A stretch of 64,000 bases of DNA from Mesobacillus subterraneus (GCF_020524355.2 NZ_CP129019.1:2852001-2916000); one strand, 5' to 3'; positions 34,451-44,126 are shown, counted from the first letter of the stretch. Numbers and translations are program-made. The notes: generated by a model from the letters alone, not told the origin.

Positions 34451-34845
34451 TGTTAATTCACACTCCCTTAGATTTACTTATATATTATTTGCTTTAAATG
34501 AGCTGTCATTTCTTAAATAATAATAAGTTTAATTTTATAATTCATATTGTTTATTATACACCATGAATGTAATAAAAGGTATCCCTTTTCATAATTTAAT
34601 CCGGGTATTTATGTAAGGATTTTTTTGCCCTTCTCTATATATAACGAACGAAATTGAAAAAGGTTTCAATAAAATTTATATTTTTCATCACCCTCTGATC
34701 TGAATCTATATAAATATTCGTACTATTCTACTCATTTGTGTCCGTTAAACTCTCATTTTCATAATTTAATTATATTTACCCGATTGCTAAAGACTCAAAC
34801 CATTTAATTTAAAAAAGTTTTATTCTCATTTAATTAAAGCAAAAT
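34451..34845. other. AT-rich spx promoter region
   Basis: About 400 bases with no ORF, repeat or convincing hairpin. Its position and strong AT bias fit a complex promoter region for spx. Confidence 0.4.
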
Positions 34846-34846
34846 G

Positions 34847-34881
34847 AAAACGCAACCAGGTAAATACACTGGTTGCGTTCT
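34847..34881 (-). terminator. Terminator after yjbC
   Basis: AACGCAACCAG and CTGGTTGCGTT pair around a 9-base loop, with T-rich sequence beyond in the minus direction. Confidence 0.83.
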
Positions 34882-34884
34882 GGC

Positions 34885-35454
34885 TTATATATCCTGGAGC
34901 AAATCATCCCGTTTATCTTCTACAGTCAAAACTTCCTCAACAGGCTGGTACGATTCTCCGTAAAACTTTTTGTCTTTATACGTATGAATCATATTATAGG
35001 TCTTCTTCATCGACTCATATACTAAATCCTCAGATGCCTCATCAGGAGACCAATAAAGGATTTCCATCTCATTGATTTCCTTCGTTGCTAGCGACCGGCG
35101 TCTGTACCCAATAGTCCTGGCATGCTCGAAGCCTTCCCGCTTGTAAAAACGAAGACGTTTTTCCGTATCTGTATCTTCATAGTTAACCGGTTCAACCTCA
35201 AGGATAATTGGTTTACCCTTTTCTTTGAGTTTCTCAATCAGCTTATGACCTAAACCCTGGCCTCTCGTCGTCTTGGAGACGAAAAGGTAATCAATGAAGA
35301 CAAAATCATCCGTTTCAACGTACATGAGTACATGTCCCGGACCTTCATCCTTATGGTAAATCTCTGGCCTTTCCTTTAAAAGCGTTTCCATATGTTCCTT
35401 TGACTTCATTTCCTCTATCGGGAAATACTGATTTAATTTCTCATACCAATGCAT
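34885..35454 (-). CDS. yjbC: GNAT N-acetyltransferase YjbC
   Basis: A 189-residue GNAT protein. FIDYLFVSKTTRGQGLGHKLIEKL carries the acetyl-CoA binding Q/RxxGxG/A loop (RGQGLGHK, about residue 62), and LRFYKREGFEHARTIGYRRRSL follows. It matches YjbC of B. subtilis, which lies next to spx and is co-regulated with it. The acceptor is unknown. The ATG at 35454 has AAAGGAG 6-7 bases upstream. It has its own terminator. Confidence 0.85.
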   Translation of the reverse strand: MHWYEKLNQYFPIEEMKSKEHMETLLKERPEIYHKDEGPGHVLMYVETDDFVFIDYLFVSKTTRGQGLGHKLIEKLKEKGKPIILEVEPVNYEDTDTEKRLRFYKREGFEHARTIGYRRRSLATKEINEMEILYWSPDEASEDLVYESMKKTYNMIHTYKDKKFYGESYQPVEEVLTVEDKRDDLLQDI

Positions 35455-35663
35455 TGCTTATCTCCTTTTATTTTTATTCCTTCCTGATAAGCACCCAGCT
35501 TTTCTTATATAATCATGATCATAATACTTGTATTATTTTTTCTTTATAAAGTTCTTTTCATACACAGTCAATTCTTTTAAAATAAAGATGTAAGGGGATC
35601 ATGAATTATATTTATCACAAAATCACTTTCAAGACTTAGTGAAAAAAAAGGTGGAGGTTTATC

Positions 35664-35849
35664 ATGGGCGGTTACATAATGGATTTAACTATCGTTGCTT
35701 TACTTATTGTGGGCATTACCGCGACAATTGGTGTAATCACTAATGGAATAGGAACCAGATTCTTTAGTGGCAATAAAAGAAATGAATTCGTTGATCAATC
35801 AACTAGTTTACAAACTGGTTGGAAAAATGTCGGCGGCAGCAAGAAGTAA
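35664..35849 (+). CDS. Small single-helix membrane protein (61 residues)
   Basis: A 61-residue protein with one hydrophobic segment near the N-terminus (TIVALLIVGITATIGVI) and a polar C-terminus (GNKRNEFVDQSTSLQTGWKN). GGTGGAGG lies 6 bases before ATG 35664, and a terminator follows, so expression is likely. The family is not recognised. It sits divergent from yjbC and convergent with the glycoside hydrolase gene. Confidence 0.65.
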   Translation: MGGYIMDLTIVALLIVGITATIGVITNGIGTRFFSGNKRNEFVDQSTSLQTGWKNVGGSKK

Positions 35850-35902
35850 TCCACATCCCAACTGTTATTATAACTTATATTGATATCGATAATCTAATGA
35901 TA

Positions 35903-35945
35903 TGAAAAGCCTGGAACGAATTTTTAATTCTTCCAGGCTTTTTAT
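35903..35945 (+). terminator. Terminator after the 35664 gene
   Basis: AAAAGCCTGGAA and TTCCAGGCTTTTT pair around a 14-base loop. Confidence 0.83.
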
Positions 35946-35979
35946 ATCGTATTAGAAGTATAAGTTTCTCAACAGAAAA

Positions 35980-36012
35980 TTTGTCCAGCTCCAACTCTTG
36001 TTGTGGCTGAAC
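35980..36012 (-). repeat. Degraded reverse-oriented fragment of the dispersed element (R9)
   Basis: TGTCCAGCTCCAACTCTTG...GTGGCTGAACAAGG is the reverse complement of joined left and right ends (CCTTGTTCAGCC, GGAGCTGGACA). It is the only copy seen in this orientation and the call is weak. Confidence 0.4.
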
Positions 36013-36041
36013 AAGGTGATTGTACTTTTTCGACTTCCAGT

Positions 36042-37241
36042 TTATGGTGTGTAATCAACATTTGGTGAGTATCTGTTGCTTGCGTTCCATAATAAATATT
36101 CGTTGATACCCTGATCTTTCAATGCCTTGATCTGATCTTCGACTTCCTTTTTCCCGTAGACAAGATAATTTCCACTGCCTAACCAGGAGGCTGTAAAATC
36201 TTGAAGCCATGGTCGAGAAACAGGCGGGGTCTTTAATTCAGCAAGTTTTTGATTTTCCATTTTTGCGTATTCTTGAACGAGACGGTATGGCTCTGTGTCA
36301 GGCTTGGCAATTCCAAAATAAGAAGTCCAGTGACTTGGATAAATCATTGAAGAAATGACATCTACATTCTCTGATATTTTCGAGAAGTTCTGCCCGATTC
36401 CTGGTGCTTCAGGAAGTGTTGCTGTATAGCCGAAGATATCTACAGATACTTTTACATCATACGGCTTCAGCTCTTCCCTAGCGTAGGAAACGAAATCTGT
36501 TACCGCCTTGACCCGCTTCTGCACATTATCCATTTCAACATCCTTGTAGTCCCCCATTGAATATTGAAGTGTTGAGTCTCTACGTTCAAAACCTTCAGGA
36601 AAACGTACATAATCAAATTGGATTTCCTGGAAACCCATTTTTGCTGCTTCGATGGCAATTTGAACGTTGTAATCCCAAACTTCTTTAACAAAAGGATTTA
36701 CAAACGATTCTCCTCTGCCATTTTTCCAAACCTGGTTACCGTCCTTAAAAGACCACTCCGGCTTCTTGTTTGCCAGGGCTGTATCCTTAAAAACGACTAC
36801 TCTTGCAATAGGATAGATCTGCTTTTCTTCCAAAGTTTTCAATAGTTTTTTTGGATCTTTTATATACGGTTTTCCAATCTCTTTGAAAGGGGAATCTTCA
36901 TCTGGTTTGTATGTAAGATATCCATGATCCTCTTTTATGTCAATAACCATTGCGTTTAAATCAGTCTCATCAACAAGTTTCGTTAAACTACTAAACCTCT
37001 CTCCTCCAGCTGAATTTCCGGTTACATAGATTCCCCTTACAGCATCAGGATATTTAAAAGAATAACCTGAATCAAATTTGAACCTTGGCATCTGCTTTGG
37101 TATTTCCCTAACCAGAGACTGATGTTCCCTGACTGGTAGTTTTTCTGTTTCATTTGCTTTCGATTCAGCAAATACTGTACCTCCGGTTTGTGAAAAAGAG
37201 GCAGCCAATACTACTGCTGCTGCGATTTTTTTAAACTGCAC
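36042..37241 (-). CDS. Secreted putative glycoside hydrolase (DUF4015)
   Basis: A 399-residue exported protein. The signal peptide is FKKIAAAVVLAASFSQTGGTVFA. The TIM-barrel body carries VRGIYVTGNSAGGERF, AMVIDIKEDHGYLTYK, GFQEIQFDYVRFPEGF and DVKVSVDIFGYTA, the DUF4015 (COG1306) pattern of putative glycoside hydrolases. The acidic residues in IQFDYVRFPE are likely catalytic. GTG 37241 lies 8 bases after GGAG and gives a clean signal peptide; the upstream TTG at 37259 precedes the site. The polysaccharide substrate is unknown. Confidence 0.85.
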   Translation of the reverse strand: MQFKKIAAAVVLAASFSQTGGTVFAESKANETEKLPVREHQSLVREIPKQMPRFKFDSGYSFKYPDAVRGIYVTGNSAGGERFSSLTKLVDETDLNAMVIDIKEDHGYLTYKPDEDSPFKEIGKPYIKDPKKLLKTLEEKQIYPIARVVVFKDTALANKKPEWSFKDGNQVWKNGRGESFVNPFVKEVWDYNVQIAIEAAKMGFQEIQFDYVRFPEGFERRDSTLQYSMGDYKDVEMDNVQKRVKAVTDFVSYAREELKPYDVKVSVDIFGYTATLPEAPGIGQNFSKISENVDVISSMIYPSHWTSYFGIAKPDTEPYRLVQEYAKMENQKLAELKTPPVSRPWLQDFTASWLGSGNYLVYGKKEVEDQIKALKDQGINEYLLWNASNRYSPNVDYTP

Positions 37242-37402
37242 AAACACCTCTCCTTTCAAAAATCATGCCCGCCTTAATAGCAGTGTCTTTATAATATGAT
37301 TCTATAATTCTATTTTACCCACTTTCGACAGATTTAGATATTATAGAATAAATTTTTCACTTGGAATTTATTCCCTAACCTAAAATCCAAGATTCACATC
37401 AA

Positions 37403-37526
37403 ATAAGAAAAGCGCAAGCGCCTTGTTCAGCCCCGAAAAGCGCTGGAGGGCCGACCGGTGAAGTCGTTCTTTGACTTCATTGGGCGGAACGAAGCGACTC
37501 GAGGGGCTAGGCGCTGGAGCTGGACA
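37403..37526 (+). repeat. Dispersed hairpin element, full copy (R7)
   Basis: Full copy with CCGACCGGTGAAGTC/GACTTCATTGGGCGG as the central stem. It shares the right flank (AATCTAAGTACAAAGATTTT-like) with R6b. It lies between the DUF4015 gene and the end of oppF. Confidence 0.9.
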
Positions 37527-37562
37527 ATAATCTAAGTACAAAGATTTTATACTTTTTTTATT

Positions 37563-37602
37563 CAAAAAAAAAAAAAAAACGATCTCATAATTAGAGATCG
37601 TT
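37563..37602 (-). terminator. Terminator of the opp operon
   Basis: AACGATCTC and GAGATCGTT pair around ATAATTA, with about 16 T in the minus direction. Confidence 0.9.
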
Positions 37603-37606
37603 AAAG

Positions 37607-38548
37607 TCATTTAACATATTGTTGCTGATATTGCTTCAGTTCTTTTTCTGTACAATAAACATAGTGCCCAGGAACAACTTCGCGCATTTTCACTTCTTCT
37701 CCATCTGCATACTGATGTACAGTTGGATCATAGGTTTTGCGTCGTCGCGTGCGCTCAGATTCTGGATCTGGAAGCGGGATCGCAGAAAGCAATGATTGTG
37801 TGTATGGGTGAAGCGGGTTTTTGTATAGCTCTTCAGCTGTTGTTAACTCAACCAGCTTACCAAAGTACATTACACCAATTCGATCGCTGATATATTTTAC
37901 CATGGAAAGATCATGTGCGATAAACAAGTATGTTAAACCTTTTTCACGCTGCAATTTCCTCATCAGGTTGACAACCTGAGCCTGGATGGAAACGTCTAGA
38001 GCGGAAATTGGTTCGTCTGCGATAATAAATTCCGGCTGCACGGCAAGGGCACGTGCAATCCCGATACGCTGCCTCTGTCCACCTGAAAACTCATGAGGAT
38101 AACGGTTGGCGTGTTCTCTATTTAAGCCAACTGTTTCAAGCAGTTCATATACCATTTCCATTCTTTCTTGCTTGGTTTTTGCCAGGCCATGAATATCGAT
38201 ACCCTCGGCAATAACATCGGATACTTTCATCCTTGGATTCAAGGAAGCATATGGATCCTGGAAAATCATTTGCATACTTCTGTTGAATCTCTTCAAATCT
38301 TTTTTATTCTTCTTGCCGTGAACGTTTTCTCCCTTGTAAAGGACCTCTCCATCTGTCGCTTCATAAAGCCTGATTATTGTTCGGCCAGTCGTGGACTTAC
38401 CACATCCTGATTCTCCAACCAATCCAAGAGTTTCTCCTTTAAAGATATCAAAAGTAATTCCATCAATCGCTCTTACTTCATTAGGTTGACCCATATTGAA
38501 GTATTGCTTCAGATTCTTTATTTCAAGAAGCTTTTCTCTATTTTCCAT
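37607..38548 (-). CDS. oppF: Oligopeptide ABC transporter ATP-binding protein OppF
   Basis: A 313-residue ABC ATPase. Walker A is GESGCGKST (about residue 45), the signature SGGQRQRIGIARAL is about 150, and Walker B is FIIADEP. The C-terminal oligopeptide extension (KNPLHPYTQSLLSAIPLPDP) is present. The end lacks the Cys-rich iron-sulfur-type tail seen in some OppD/F and instead has VVPGHYVYC. It pairs with OppD to power peptide import. It is last in oppABCDF, 21 bases after oppD, followed by a strong terminator. Confidence 0.95.
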   Translation of the reverse strand: MENREKLLEIKNLKQYFNMGQPNEVRAIDGITFDIFKGETLGLVGESGCGKSTTGRTIIRLYEATDGEVLYKGENVHGKKNKKDLKRFNRSMQMIFQDPYASLNPRMKVSDVIAEGIDIHGLAKTKQERMEMVYELLETVGLNREHANRYPHEFSGGQRQRIGIARALAVQPEFIIADEPISALDVSIQAQVVNLMRKLQREKGLTYLFIAHDLSMVKYISDRIGVMYFGKLVELTTAEELYKNPLHPYTQSLLSAIPLPDPESERTRRRKTYDPTVHQYADGEEVKMREVVPGHYVYCTEKELKQYQQQYVK

Positions 38549-38569
38549 CAGCCAGTCCTCCTCTTACAG

Positions 38570-39604
38570 TTATTTCGTGCCCATGAATTTGCGCATTCTG
38601 CTTTTCACAGCTTCCGGCGGTTCTACCTTAGGAGCATCTGGATGCAACAGCCATGTAGCAGCATAATGTGTATCAGACACTTTAAACATTGGAGGCTGTT
38701 CTTCTAAGTCAATTTGCATTGCATATTCATTTCGAGGTGCAAAAGCATCTCCTTTTGGCGGATGCAATAAGTTTGGCGGTGTACCAGGAATTGCGTAGAG
38801 CTCTTCATCTTTAGAATCCAGGCTTGGCATTGAACTGATCAATCCCCAAGTATAAGGATGTTGCGGATTGTAGAAGACTTCATCCACAGTACCAATTTCG
38901 ACAATTTTCCCACCATACATTACTGCTACCCGATCTGCAACGTTCGCAACAACACCCAGGTCGTGAGTGATGAAAATAATTGAAGTATCAATTTTTTTCT
39001 GCAAATCTTTCATAAGTTCCAGAATCTGCGCCTGGATTGTTACATCCAAAGCCGTTGTTGGTTCATCTGCAATAAGAACCTTTGGATTACATGCCAGGGC
39101 AATAGCGATAACCACCCTCTGTCTCATTCCGCCTGAGAATTGGTGCGGATATTGTTTGACACGCAACTCAGGTTTAGGGATACCAACCAGCTTCAAGAGC
39201 TGAACTGCACGTTCTCCAGCTGCTGATCTACTCATGTTTTGATGCTTGATCAAAGGTTCCATGATTTGTTTTCCAACTGTCATTGTTGGATTCAATGATG
39301 TCATTGGATCCTGGAAAATCATAGAAATATCCTGACCACGGATTTTCTGCATTTGTTTGTCGCTCAACTTAGCTAAGTCTTTGCCTTCAAACAAAATCTC
39401 ACCTTGCTTGATTTCAGAATTGCCAGGAGGCAACAATTTCATGATTGCTTTAGTCGTTACTGATTTACCAGATCCAGACTCACCAACTATCGCAAGGGTT
39501 TCTCCCTTTTTCAGTTCAAAGTTCACACCGCGGATCGCTTGTACTTCGCCCGCGAATGTATGGAAGGAGATATTTAAATCTTTAACCTCTAAAATATTTT
39601 CCAT
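38570..39604 (-). CDS. oppD: Oligopeptide ABC transporter ATP-binding protein OppD
   Basis: A 344-residue ABC ATPase with Walker A GESGSGKSVTTKAIM, signature SGGMRQRVVIAIAL, Walker B VLIADEPTTALDVT and the OppD C-terminal region (LLHPPKGDAFAPRNEYA). It forms a heterodimer with OppF under the OppB-OppC permease. It lies between oppC (18 bases away) and oppF in the operon. Pattern and order equal the B. subtilis opp (spo0K) operon, needed for uptake of signalling peptides in sporulation and competence. Confidence 0.95.
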   Translation of the reverse strand: MENILEVKDLNISFHTFAGEVQAIRGVNFELKKGETLAIVGESGSGKSVTTKAIMKLLPPGNSEIKQGEILFEGKDLAKLSDKQMQKIRGQDISMIFQDPMTSLNPTMTVGKQIMEPLIKHQNMSRSAAGERAVQLLKLVGIPKPELRVKQYPHQFSGGMRQRVVIAIALACNPKVLIADEPTTALDVTIQAQILELMKDLQKKIDTSIIFITHDLGVVANVADRVAVMYGGKIVEIGTVDEVFYNPQHPYTWGLISSMPSLDSKDEELYAIPGTPPNLLHPPKGDAFAPRNEYAMQIDLEEQPPMFKVSDTHYAATWLLHPDAPKVEPPEAVKSRMRKFMGTK

Positions 39605-39622
39605 AATACATTCACCTGCCCC

Positions 39623-40651
39623 TTAATCGCGCATTTTCGGATCAAGCGCATCGCGCAATCCGTCTGCCAGCATATTGAACGTGATCATGATGATACTGAT
39701 GATAATAGCTGGAATTATCATCTCATGTGGGTGCAATCTTAGCACTTTAAAACCTTCATCAATCAATGTACCGAGTGATGCATATGGATCCTGAAGACCA
39801 AGTCCAATAAAGCTTAGGAATGCTTCAAAGAATACCGCATTTGGAATCGTGAACATTGTATTGATAATAATGACACCAGCAAGGTTTGGCAATAAGTGTT
39901 TGGAGATGATTTTGCCATCGCTGTTTCCAAGAGTTTTAGAAGCGAGTACAAATTCCTGTTCCTTAAGCTTCAGTGTCTGTGCACGTACCACACGGGCCAT
40001 TCCTACCCAGCCTGTAATCGTCAAGGCAACAGTGATAGAAATAATACCAGGTTTCAAAACAAGGATCATCAAGATAACAACAATCATCGTCGGAATACCT
40101 ACTAGGACTTCGGTAATCCTCTGCATCACGTTATCCAATCTCCCACCGTAATAACCGGATATCGCGCCATACGCAACACCTATTATCATATCAATAACTG
40201 CAGCCAAAAGCGCAATGTACAAGGAGATTTGCGTACCTTTCCAGACACGTGTGAATAAGTCACGACCTAAAACATCGGTACCAAACCAGTAGTACTCTTC
40301 TACTTTTTTGACTTCATACATATCGATTTCTTTTCCTGCTTTATTTACCTTCACACCGTCAAACGGAAGCCAGCTGATATTCTCCAGCCCCTGGATTTTT
40401 GGTGGCAAATTATTATGCCTTACATTTTGAGTGTCGAATTCCTTGCCGCTGATAACTGGTCCAAGAAATGCCATAATGACCAAAAGTGCCATAACAATCA
40501 AACTTACTAGCGCACCTTTATTTTTGCGGACACGCATCCAAGCATCCTGCCAGAAGGTTAAACTAGGCTTATTAATTTCCTCGCTCTTGCCAGAATCGAT
40601 ATCCGCCGGCCTAAAACGATCTTTCGGAATTTTCGTTTCAAAGTCAGCCAT
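39623..40651 (-). CDS. oppC: Oligopeptide ABC transporter permease OppC
   Basis: A 342-residue permease with an N-terminal cytoplasmic tail and about six membrane segments. The EAA-type loop appears as [24 protein letters not shown]. An unusually long extracytoplasmic loop follows the first helix (about residues 70-115, rich in Asn and Lys). It pairs with OppB to form the channel. The start overlaps the oppB stop by one base (TAATG). Confidence 0.95.
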   Translation of the reverse strand: MADFETKIPKDRFRPADIDSGKSEEINKPSLTFWQDAWMRVRKNKGALVSLIVMALLVIMAFLGPVISGKEFDTQNVRHNNLPPKIQGLENISWLPFDGVKVNKAGKEIDMYEVKKVEEYYWFGTDVLGRDLFTRVWKGTQISLYIALLAAVIDMIIGVAYGAISGYYGGRLDNVMQRITEVLVGIPTMIVVILMILVLKPGIISITVALTITGWVGMARVVRAQTLKLKEQEFVLASKTLGNSDGKIISKHLLPNLAGVIIINTMFTIPNAVFFEAFLSFIGLGLQDPYASLGTLIDEGFKVLRLHPHEMIIPAIIISIIMITFNMLADGLRDALDPKMRD

Positions 40652-41580
40652 TACTTATTACCTCCAGACAGCCTGATACGTGGATCGATGACTCCATAAA
40701 GAATATCCACAACAAGGATGATAACTACAAATAATGCAGCAAATAAAAGGGTTGTTCCCATGATAACAGGGTAATCATTAAGGGTAATTGATGTCACGAA
40801 CTGTTCGCCTAGACCAGGAATCGCGAAGATCTTTTCAATTACCAGTGAACCCGTCATCAATGCGATTGCCAATGGGCCTAAAACTGTTACCAAAGGAATT
40901 AGCGCGTTCCTTAAAGCATGCTTAAAGGCAATCTCAAAGAAACTTGCACCCTTAGCTTTTGCCAGCATGATATAGTCAGAACCTAAAACCTCAATCATTT
41001 CGGTTCTCATAAATCGGGCAGCGATAGCGATCGGCAGCATGGATAGAGCGATCGTTGGAAGGATTGTGTACTCAAATCCTCGCCAGAAAAGTACCGGGAA
41101 CCAGCCAAGTTTTACCCCAACATAATATTGCAGTAATCCAGCGAACACGAAGTTTGGAATAGATTTACCTAATACCGCAATAAAAGTTGAGCTGTAGTCG
41201 ACCCATGTATTTTGTCGTAGTGCTGCAAATATCCCAAGTAAAATACCGACAATCGTACCTAAGATCATTGCTTGTGCACCTAGCTGCATGGAAGGGCCAA
41301 GACGGCCGATGATCATATCAGTAACAGACCTGTTATTGAATTGAAAGGAAATACCTAAATCCCCTTGCAGCAGGTTTCCAAGATACTTGGCATACTGCAC
41401 AGGTACCGGCTGGTCAAGACCATATTTCGCTTTCATGATTTCCAATTGTGCCGGACTCAATTTGTTCGCACTAGCAAAAGGCGTTCCTGGGATGATTTTC
41501 ATTAAGAAAAATGTTAGGGACGCAATGATGAATAGAGTCAAAAACATATAAAGTACCCTTTTGGACAGGTATTTTGCCAT
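40651..41580 (-). CDS. oppB: Oligopeptide ABC transporter permease OppB
   Basis: A 309-residue permease with six membrane segments: the N-terminus SKRVLYMFLTLFIIASLTF, a periplasmic-type loop with LDQPVPVQYAKYLGNLLQGDLG, and an EAA loop near MRTEMIEVLGSDYIMLAKAKG. It forms the channel with OppC. It is separated from oppA by 139 bases that contain a perfect palindrome, typical of differential expression in binding-protein operons. Confidence 0.95.
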   Translation of the reverse strand: MAKYLSKRVLYMFLTLFIIASLTFFLMKIIPGTPFASANKLSPAQLEIMKAKYGLDQPVPVQYAKYLGNLLQGDLGISFQFNNRSVTDMIIGRLGPSMQLGAQAMILGTIVGILLGIFAALRQNTWVDYSSTFIAVLGKSIPNFVFAGLLQYYVGVKLGWFPVLFWRGFEYTILPTIALSMLPIAIAARFMRTEMIEVLGSDYIMLAKAKGASFFEIAFKHALRNALIPLVTVLGPLAIALMTGSLVIEKIFAIPGLGEQFVTSITLNDYPVIMGTTLLFAALFVVIILVVDILYGVIDPRIRLSGGNK

Positions 41581-41642
41581 ATCTGTGCACCTCCTGTATT
41601 ATTTCAATTTTCCCTATTATTCGACAAATGCTCTACAGGGAA

Positions 41643-41672
41643 AAAGAGAGTATATCTAGATATACTCTCTTT
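41643..41672 (-). other. Perfect palindrome between oppA and oppB
   Basis: AGAGAGTATATC followed by its mirror GATATACTCTCT (with TA between) forms a 26-bp perfect palindrome, extended by A-T pairs. In the transcript it is a long AT-rich hairpin that could protect oppA mRNA ends or limit read-through into oppBCDF. Confidence 0.8.
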
Positions 41673-41719
41673 CTATCCTCAGAATTATTACACTCTGAAA
41701 TAAGAAATTTCTTCAGTTA

Positions 41720-43423
41720 TTATTCTTCGCCTTCGATTGTTACCCACTGGAATGAGTAGTCAGGACCGTAGTTGTAGATCGCTAGACCTTTAACATTAGG
41801 GTTAAGAAGGATGTTAGCTGCACGCTGGTAAACAGGTGCTAGACCAGCATCTTCTTCAAGCATGATTCTTTCAGCTTCTTGCTGTGCTTCCCATTGAGCT
41901 TTTTCGTCAGTAGCAAGTTTGCCTTGAGCATCCTTGATCAACTGATCGTATTTCTTGTTTGTGTAACCCATTCTGTTGCTTCCGCCGTTAGTGATCCAAA
42001 GGTCAGTGAACGACAATGCGTTACCGTAGTCAGGACCCCATCCAGCGAATTGAAGATCATAATCCATAGCGTTGTCACGATCTAAACGAATTGCGAAAGG
42101 AACACTTTCAAGATTGATTGTCAAACCAGGAAGGTTTGTTTCCAATTGGTTCTTGATGTATGAGTCAGTCTTCTTAGCTGCTTCAGTGTCTCCACCAAGG
42201 TAGCGAAGCTCTAGCTTATCTACACCAAGTTCCTTAAGACCAGTTTCCCAATATTTCTTTGCTTCTTCAGCATTGAAAACAATCAGGTCGCCGTTCTTTT
42301 CACGGAAATCTTCACCATCAAGAGTTACGAAATCTTTTGGTACAAAGTAGTTAGCAGCAACTGAACCGTTGTTCAGGATGCTCGCAGCTAAATCATCTTT
42401 GTTGAAGCCCATTGCGATCGCTTTACGGATGTTAACATTAGCAAGTGCCTCATTCTTCTGGTTCATCTTGATCCAGAATACTGTTGCTTCCATCCAGCTA
42501 AGCATGCGCTCGTCGCCATCGTATGCAGGGACAAGGTCAGAAGAAAGCAATCCAGTCATGTCTGTTTCGCCAGCTTCAAATGCGTTTACTGCAGAGTTAG
42601 AATCTTTAACGACGTTTACAGTGATCTTTTCAAGTTTAACTTTATCAGCACTGTGGTAGTTAGGGTTCTTAGTAAGTACCCACTCTTCAGCGTCAGTACT
42701 TTCCCAAGTTTCCATTACGAATGGACCGTTGTAAAGTAAGTTTTCAGCATTGCTTGCAAACTTATCGCCTTTTTCTTCAACAAACTTCTGGTTTTGCGGA
42801 TAGAATGTTGGGAAAGCGAAAAGGTCTTGCCAATAAGCGATTGGCTTTTCAAGAGTTACTTCTAAAGTCTTGTCATCAAGAGCTTTGACGCCAAGTGTAG
42901 TTACATCGTAAGCTTCTTCTTTAGAACCAGCTTCTGTGATTGCTTCTGCACCCTTGATTTTGCCGCCCATCATGTATGGACCATAAGGAGAAGCAGTCTT
43001 AGGGTCGATTGCGCGCTGCCAAGCAAATACGAAATCGTGAGCAGTTACAGGCTCCCCGTTAGACCATTTTGAATCGATTAGTGTGAAAGTGTAGACTAGG
43101 TTGTCGTCACTGATTTTTGGCTCGCCATCCGATAGTGCAGGAACTGGCTTGTGGTTCTGGTCAAGGCGGTAAAGACCTTCACCTACGTTGTTTATGTAAG
43201 TGAAACTTGTAGAACCTTCAGCAAGGACTGTGTCCATAGTTGGAATCGCAGAAGAATCCAACATTCTTAATTCTTGTGGTACACTAGATGTTTCGTCGCC
43301 TGTCTTTGCATCACCATCAGGCTTTTCGTCTCCAGCATTGTCATCTCCGCCGCTACATGCAGACAGGATTAACGAGAATACTAGAGTCAAAATCAATAGA
43401 AGTGAAAATTTTGACTTTTTCAA
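41720..43423 (-). CDS. oppA: Oligopeptide-binding lipoprotein OppA
   Basis: A 567-residue binding protein with a lipobox (LILSACSGGD, Cys about 23) and an acidic linker. SBP family 5 patterns follow: RMLDSSAIPTMDTVLAEG, LIDSKWSNGEPVTAHDFVFAW, VETWESTDAEEWVLTKNPNY-like segments and NIRKAIAMGFNKDDLAASIL. It captures peptides outside the membrane and is the first gene of oppABCDF. It lacks homology beyond family level to the two app-type binding proteins in this window, which have a different start pattern (QQGGDL, QDGGTL). Confidence 0.95.
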   Translation of the reverse strand: MKKSKFSLLLILTLVFSLILSACSGGDDNAGDEKPDGDAKTGDETSSVPQELRMLDSSAIPTMDTVLAEGSTSFTYINNVGEGLYRLDQNHKPVPALSDGEPKISDDNLVYTFTLIDSKWSNGEPVTAHDFVFAWQRAIDPKTASPYGPYMMGGKIKGAEAITEAGSKEEAYDVTTLGVKALDDKTLEVTLEKPIAYWQDLFAFPTFYPQNQKFVEEKGDKFASNAENLLYNGPFVMETWESTDAEEWVLTKNPNYHSADKVKLEKITVNVVKDSNSAVNAFEAGETDMTGLLSSDLVPAYDGDERMLSWMEATVFWIKMNQKNEALANVNIRKAIAMGFNKDDLAASILNNGSVAANYFVPKDFVTLDGEDFREKNGDLIVFNAEEAKKYWETGLKELGVDKLELRYLGGDTEAAKKTDSYIKNQLETNLPGLTINLESVPFAIRLDRDNAMDYDLQFAGWGPDYGNALSFTDLWITNGGSNRMGYTNKKYDQLIKDAQGKLATDEKAQWEAQQEAERIMLEEDAGLAPVYQRAANILLNPNVKGLAIYNYGPDYSFQWVTIEGEE

Positions 43424-43563
43424 AGTTATGCCCCCTCTTTATTATTGTTTTCTGAAAACTTTTTACATTCCCTATTATACATAGAAAGAATTAAATGTTC
43501 AATATTTTTGCGTGAAAAATTTACAACATTGAAACAATAGTAATAAATTTCCTACTTGATTTG

Positions 43564-43572
43564 TGTTATAAT
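43564..43572 (+). promoter_or_regulatory. Candidate extended -10 promoter for the DUF3899 gene
   Basis: TGTTATAAT fits TGnTATAAT, in the gap between divergent oppA and the DUF3899 gene, about 125 bases before the latter. Confidence 0.5.
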
Positions 43573-43695
43573 AGTGACTTATAAGCCTTTTGAAGGCAAA
43601 ATCATGTTGAATCTTATTGTAATATTTGATAATTTTCATGGGTTTATTCTTAAAATTACTTTTATGAAATAACAATATAAGGGAGATTTAGAAAA

Positions 43696-44061
43696 ATGCG
43701 TAATAGATTTGGGAAAATCTTTTTAGGATTTTTAAGTTCTCAGTTTTTGGTTTTTATTCTCTCACTAATCTATCAGCAAAGCATAACCCTGCTTAGTTAT
43801 ATAAATTTCTCTTTTTACATTGCAAGCGTGCTGCTTTTTACATCATTAATAATTTTTACGGTCCATTCAGGTTTTTTTGACGCAATATCCTATTCATTCA
43901 GAAGTGTTTTCGCAAGTAAAGACGAAGGTGGAAAGAAGAAGTCCTTTGATGAAATGACTCCCTTATCCAAACTGATCACTTTAAATGCGAATCCTCTTTT
44001 AAAGGTTGGACTTTTAAACTTGATGTTAATGTTTGCAGCACTGTTTATTTATTATTTGTAA
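43696..44061 (+). CDS. DUF3899 membrane protein
   Basis: A 121-residue protein with three hydrophobic segments (about residues 7-24, 33-55 and 100-120) and a charged loop FASKDEGGKKKSFDEMTPL, the DUF3899 pattern. The function is unknown. GGGAG lies about 9 bases before ATG 43696. It is encoded just upstream of the trpS T-box leader in the same direction, an arrangement I recall as common in Bacillaceae, though no functional link is known. Confidence 0.75.
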   Translation: MRNRFGKIFLGFLSSQFLVFILSLIYQQSITLLSYINFSFYIASVLLFTSLIIFTVHSGFFDAISYSFRSVFASKDEGGKKKSFDEMTPLSKLITLNANPLLKVGLLNLMLMFAALFIYYL

Positions 44062-44126
44062 AAAATGCCGCAGGTACTCTTGCTTATCATGATTGTTTTG
44101 ATTATAATCATTTTTAATAAAACTTT

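Noticed and set aside
37380..37610. 76-residue minus-strand ORF
   Set aside because: It translates element R7 and the poly-A tract; no ribosome site.
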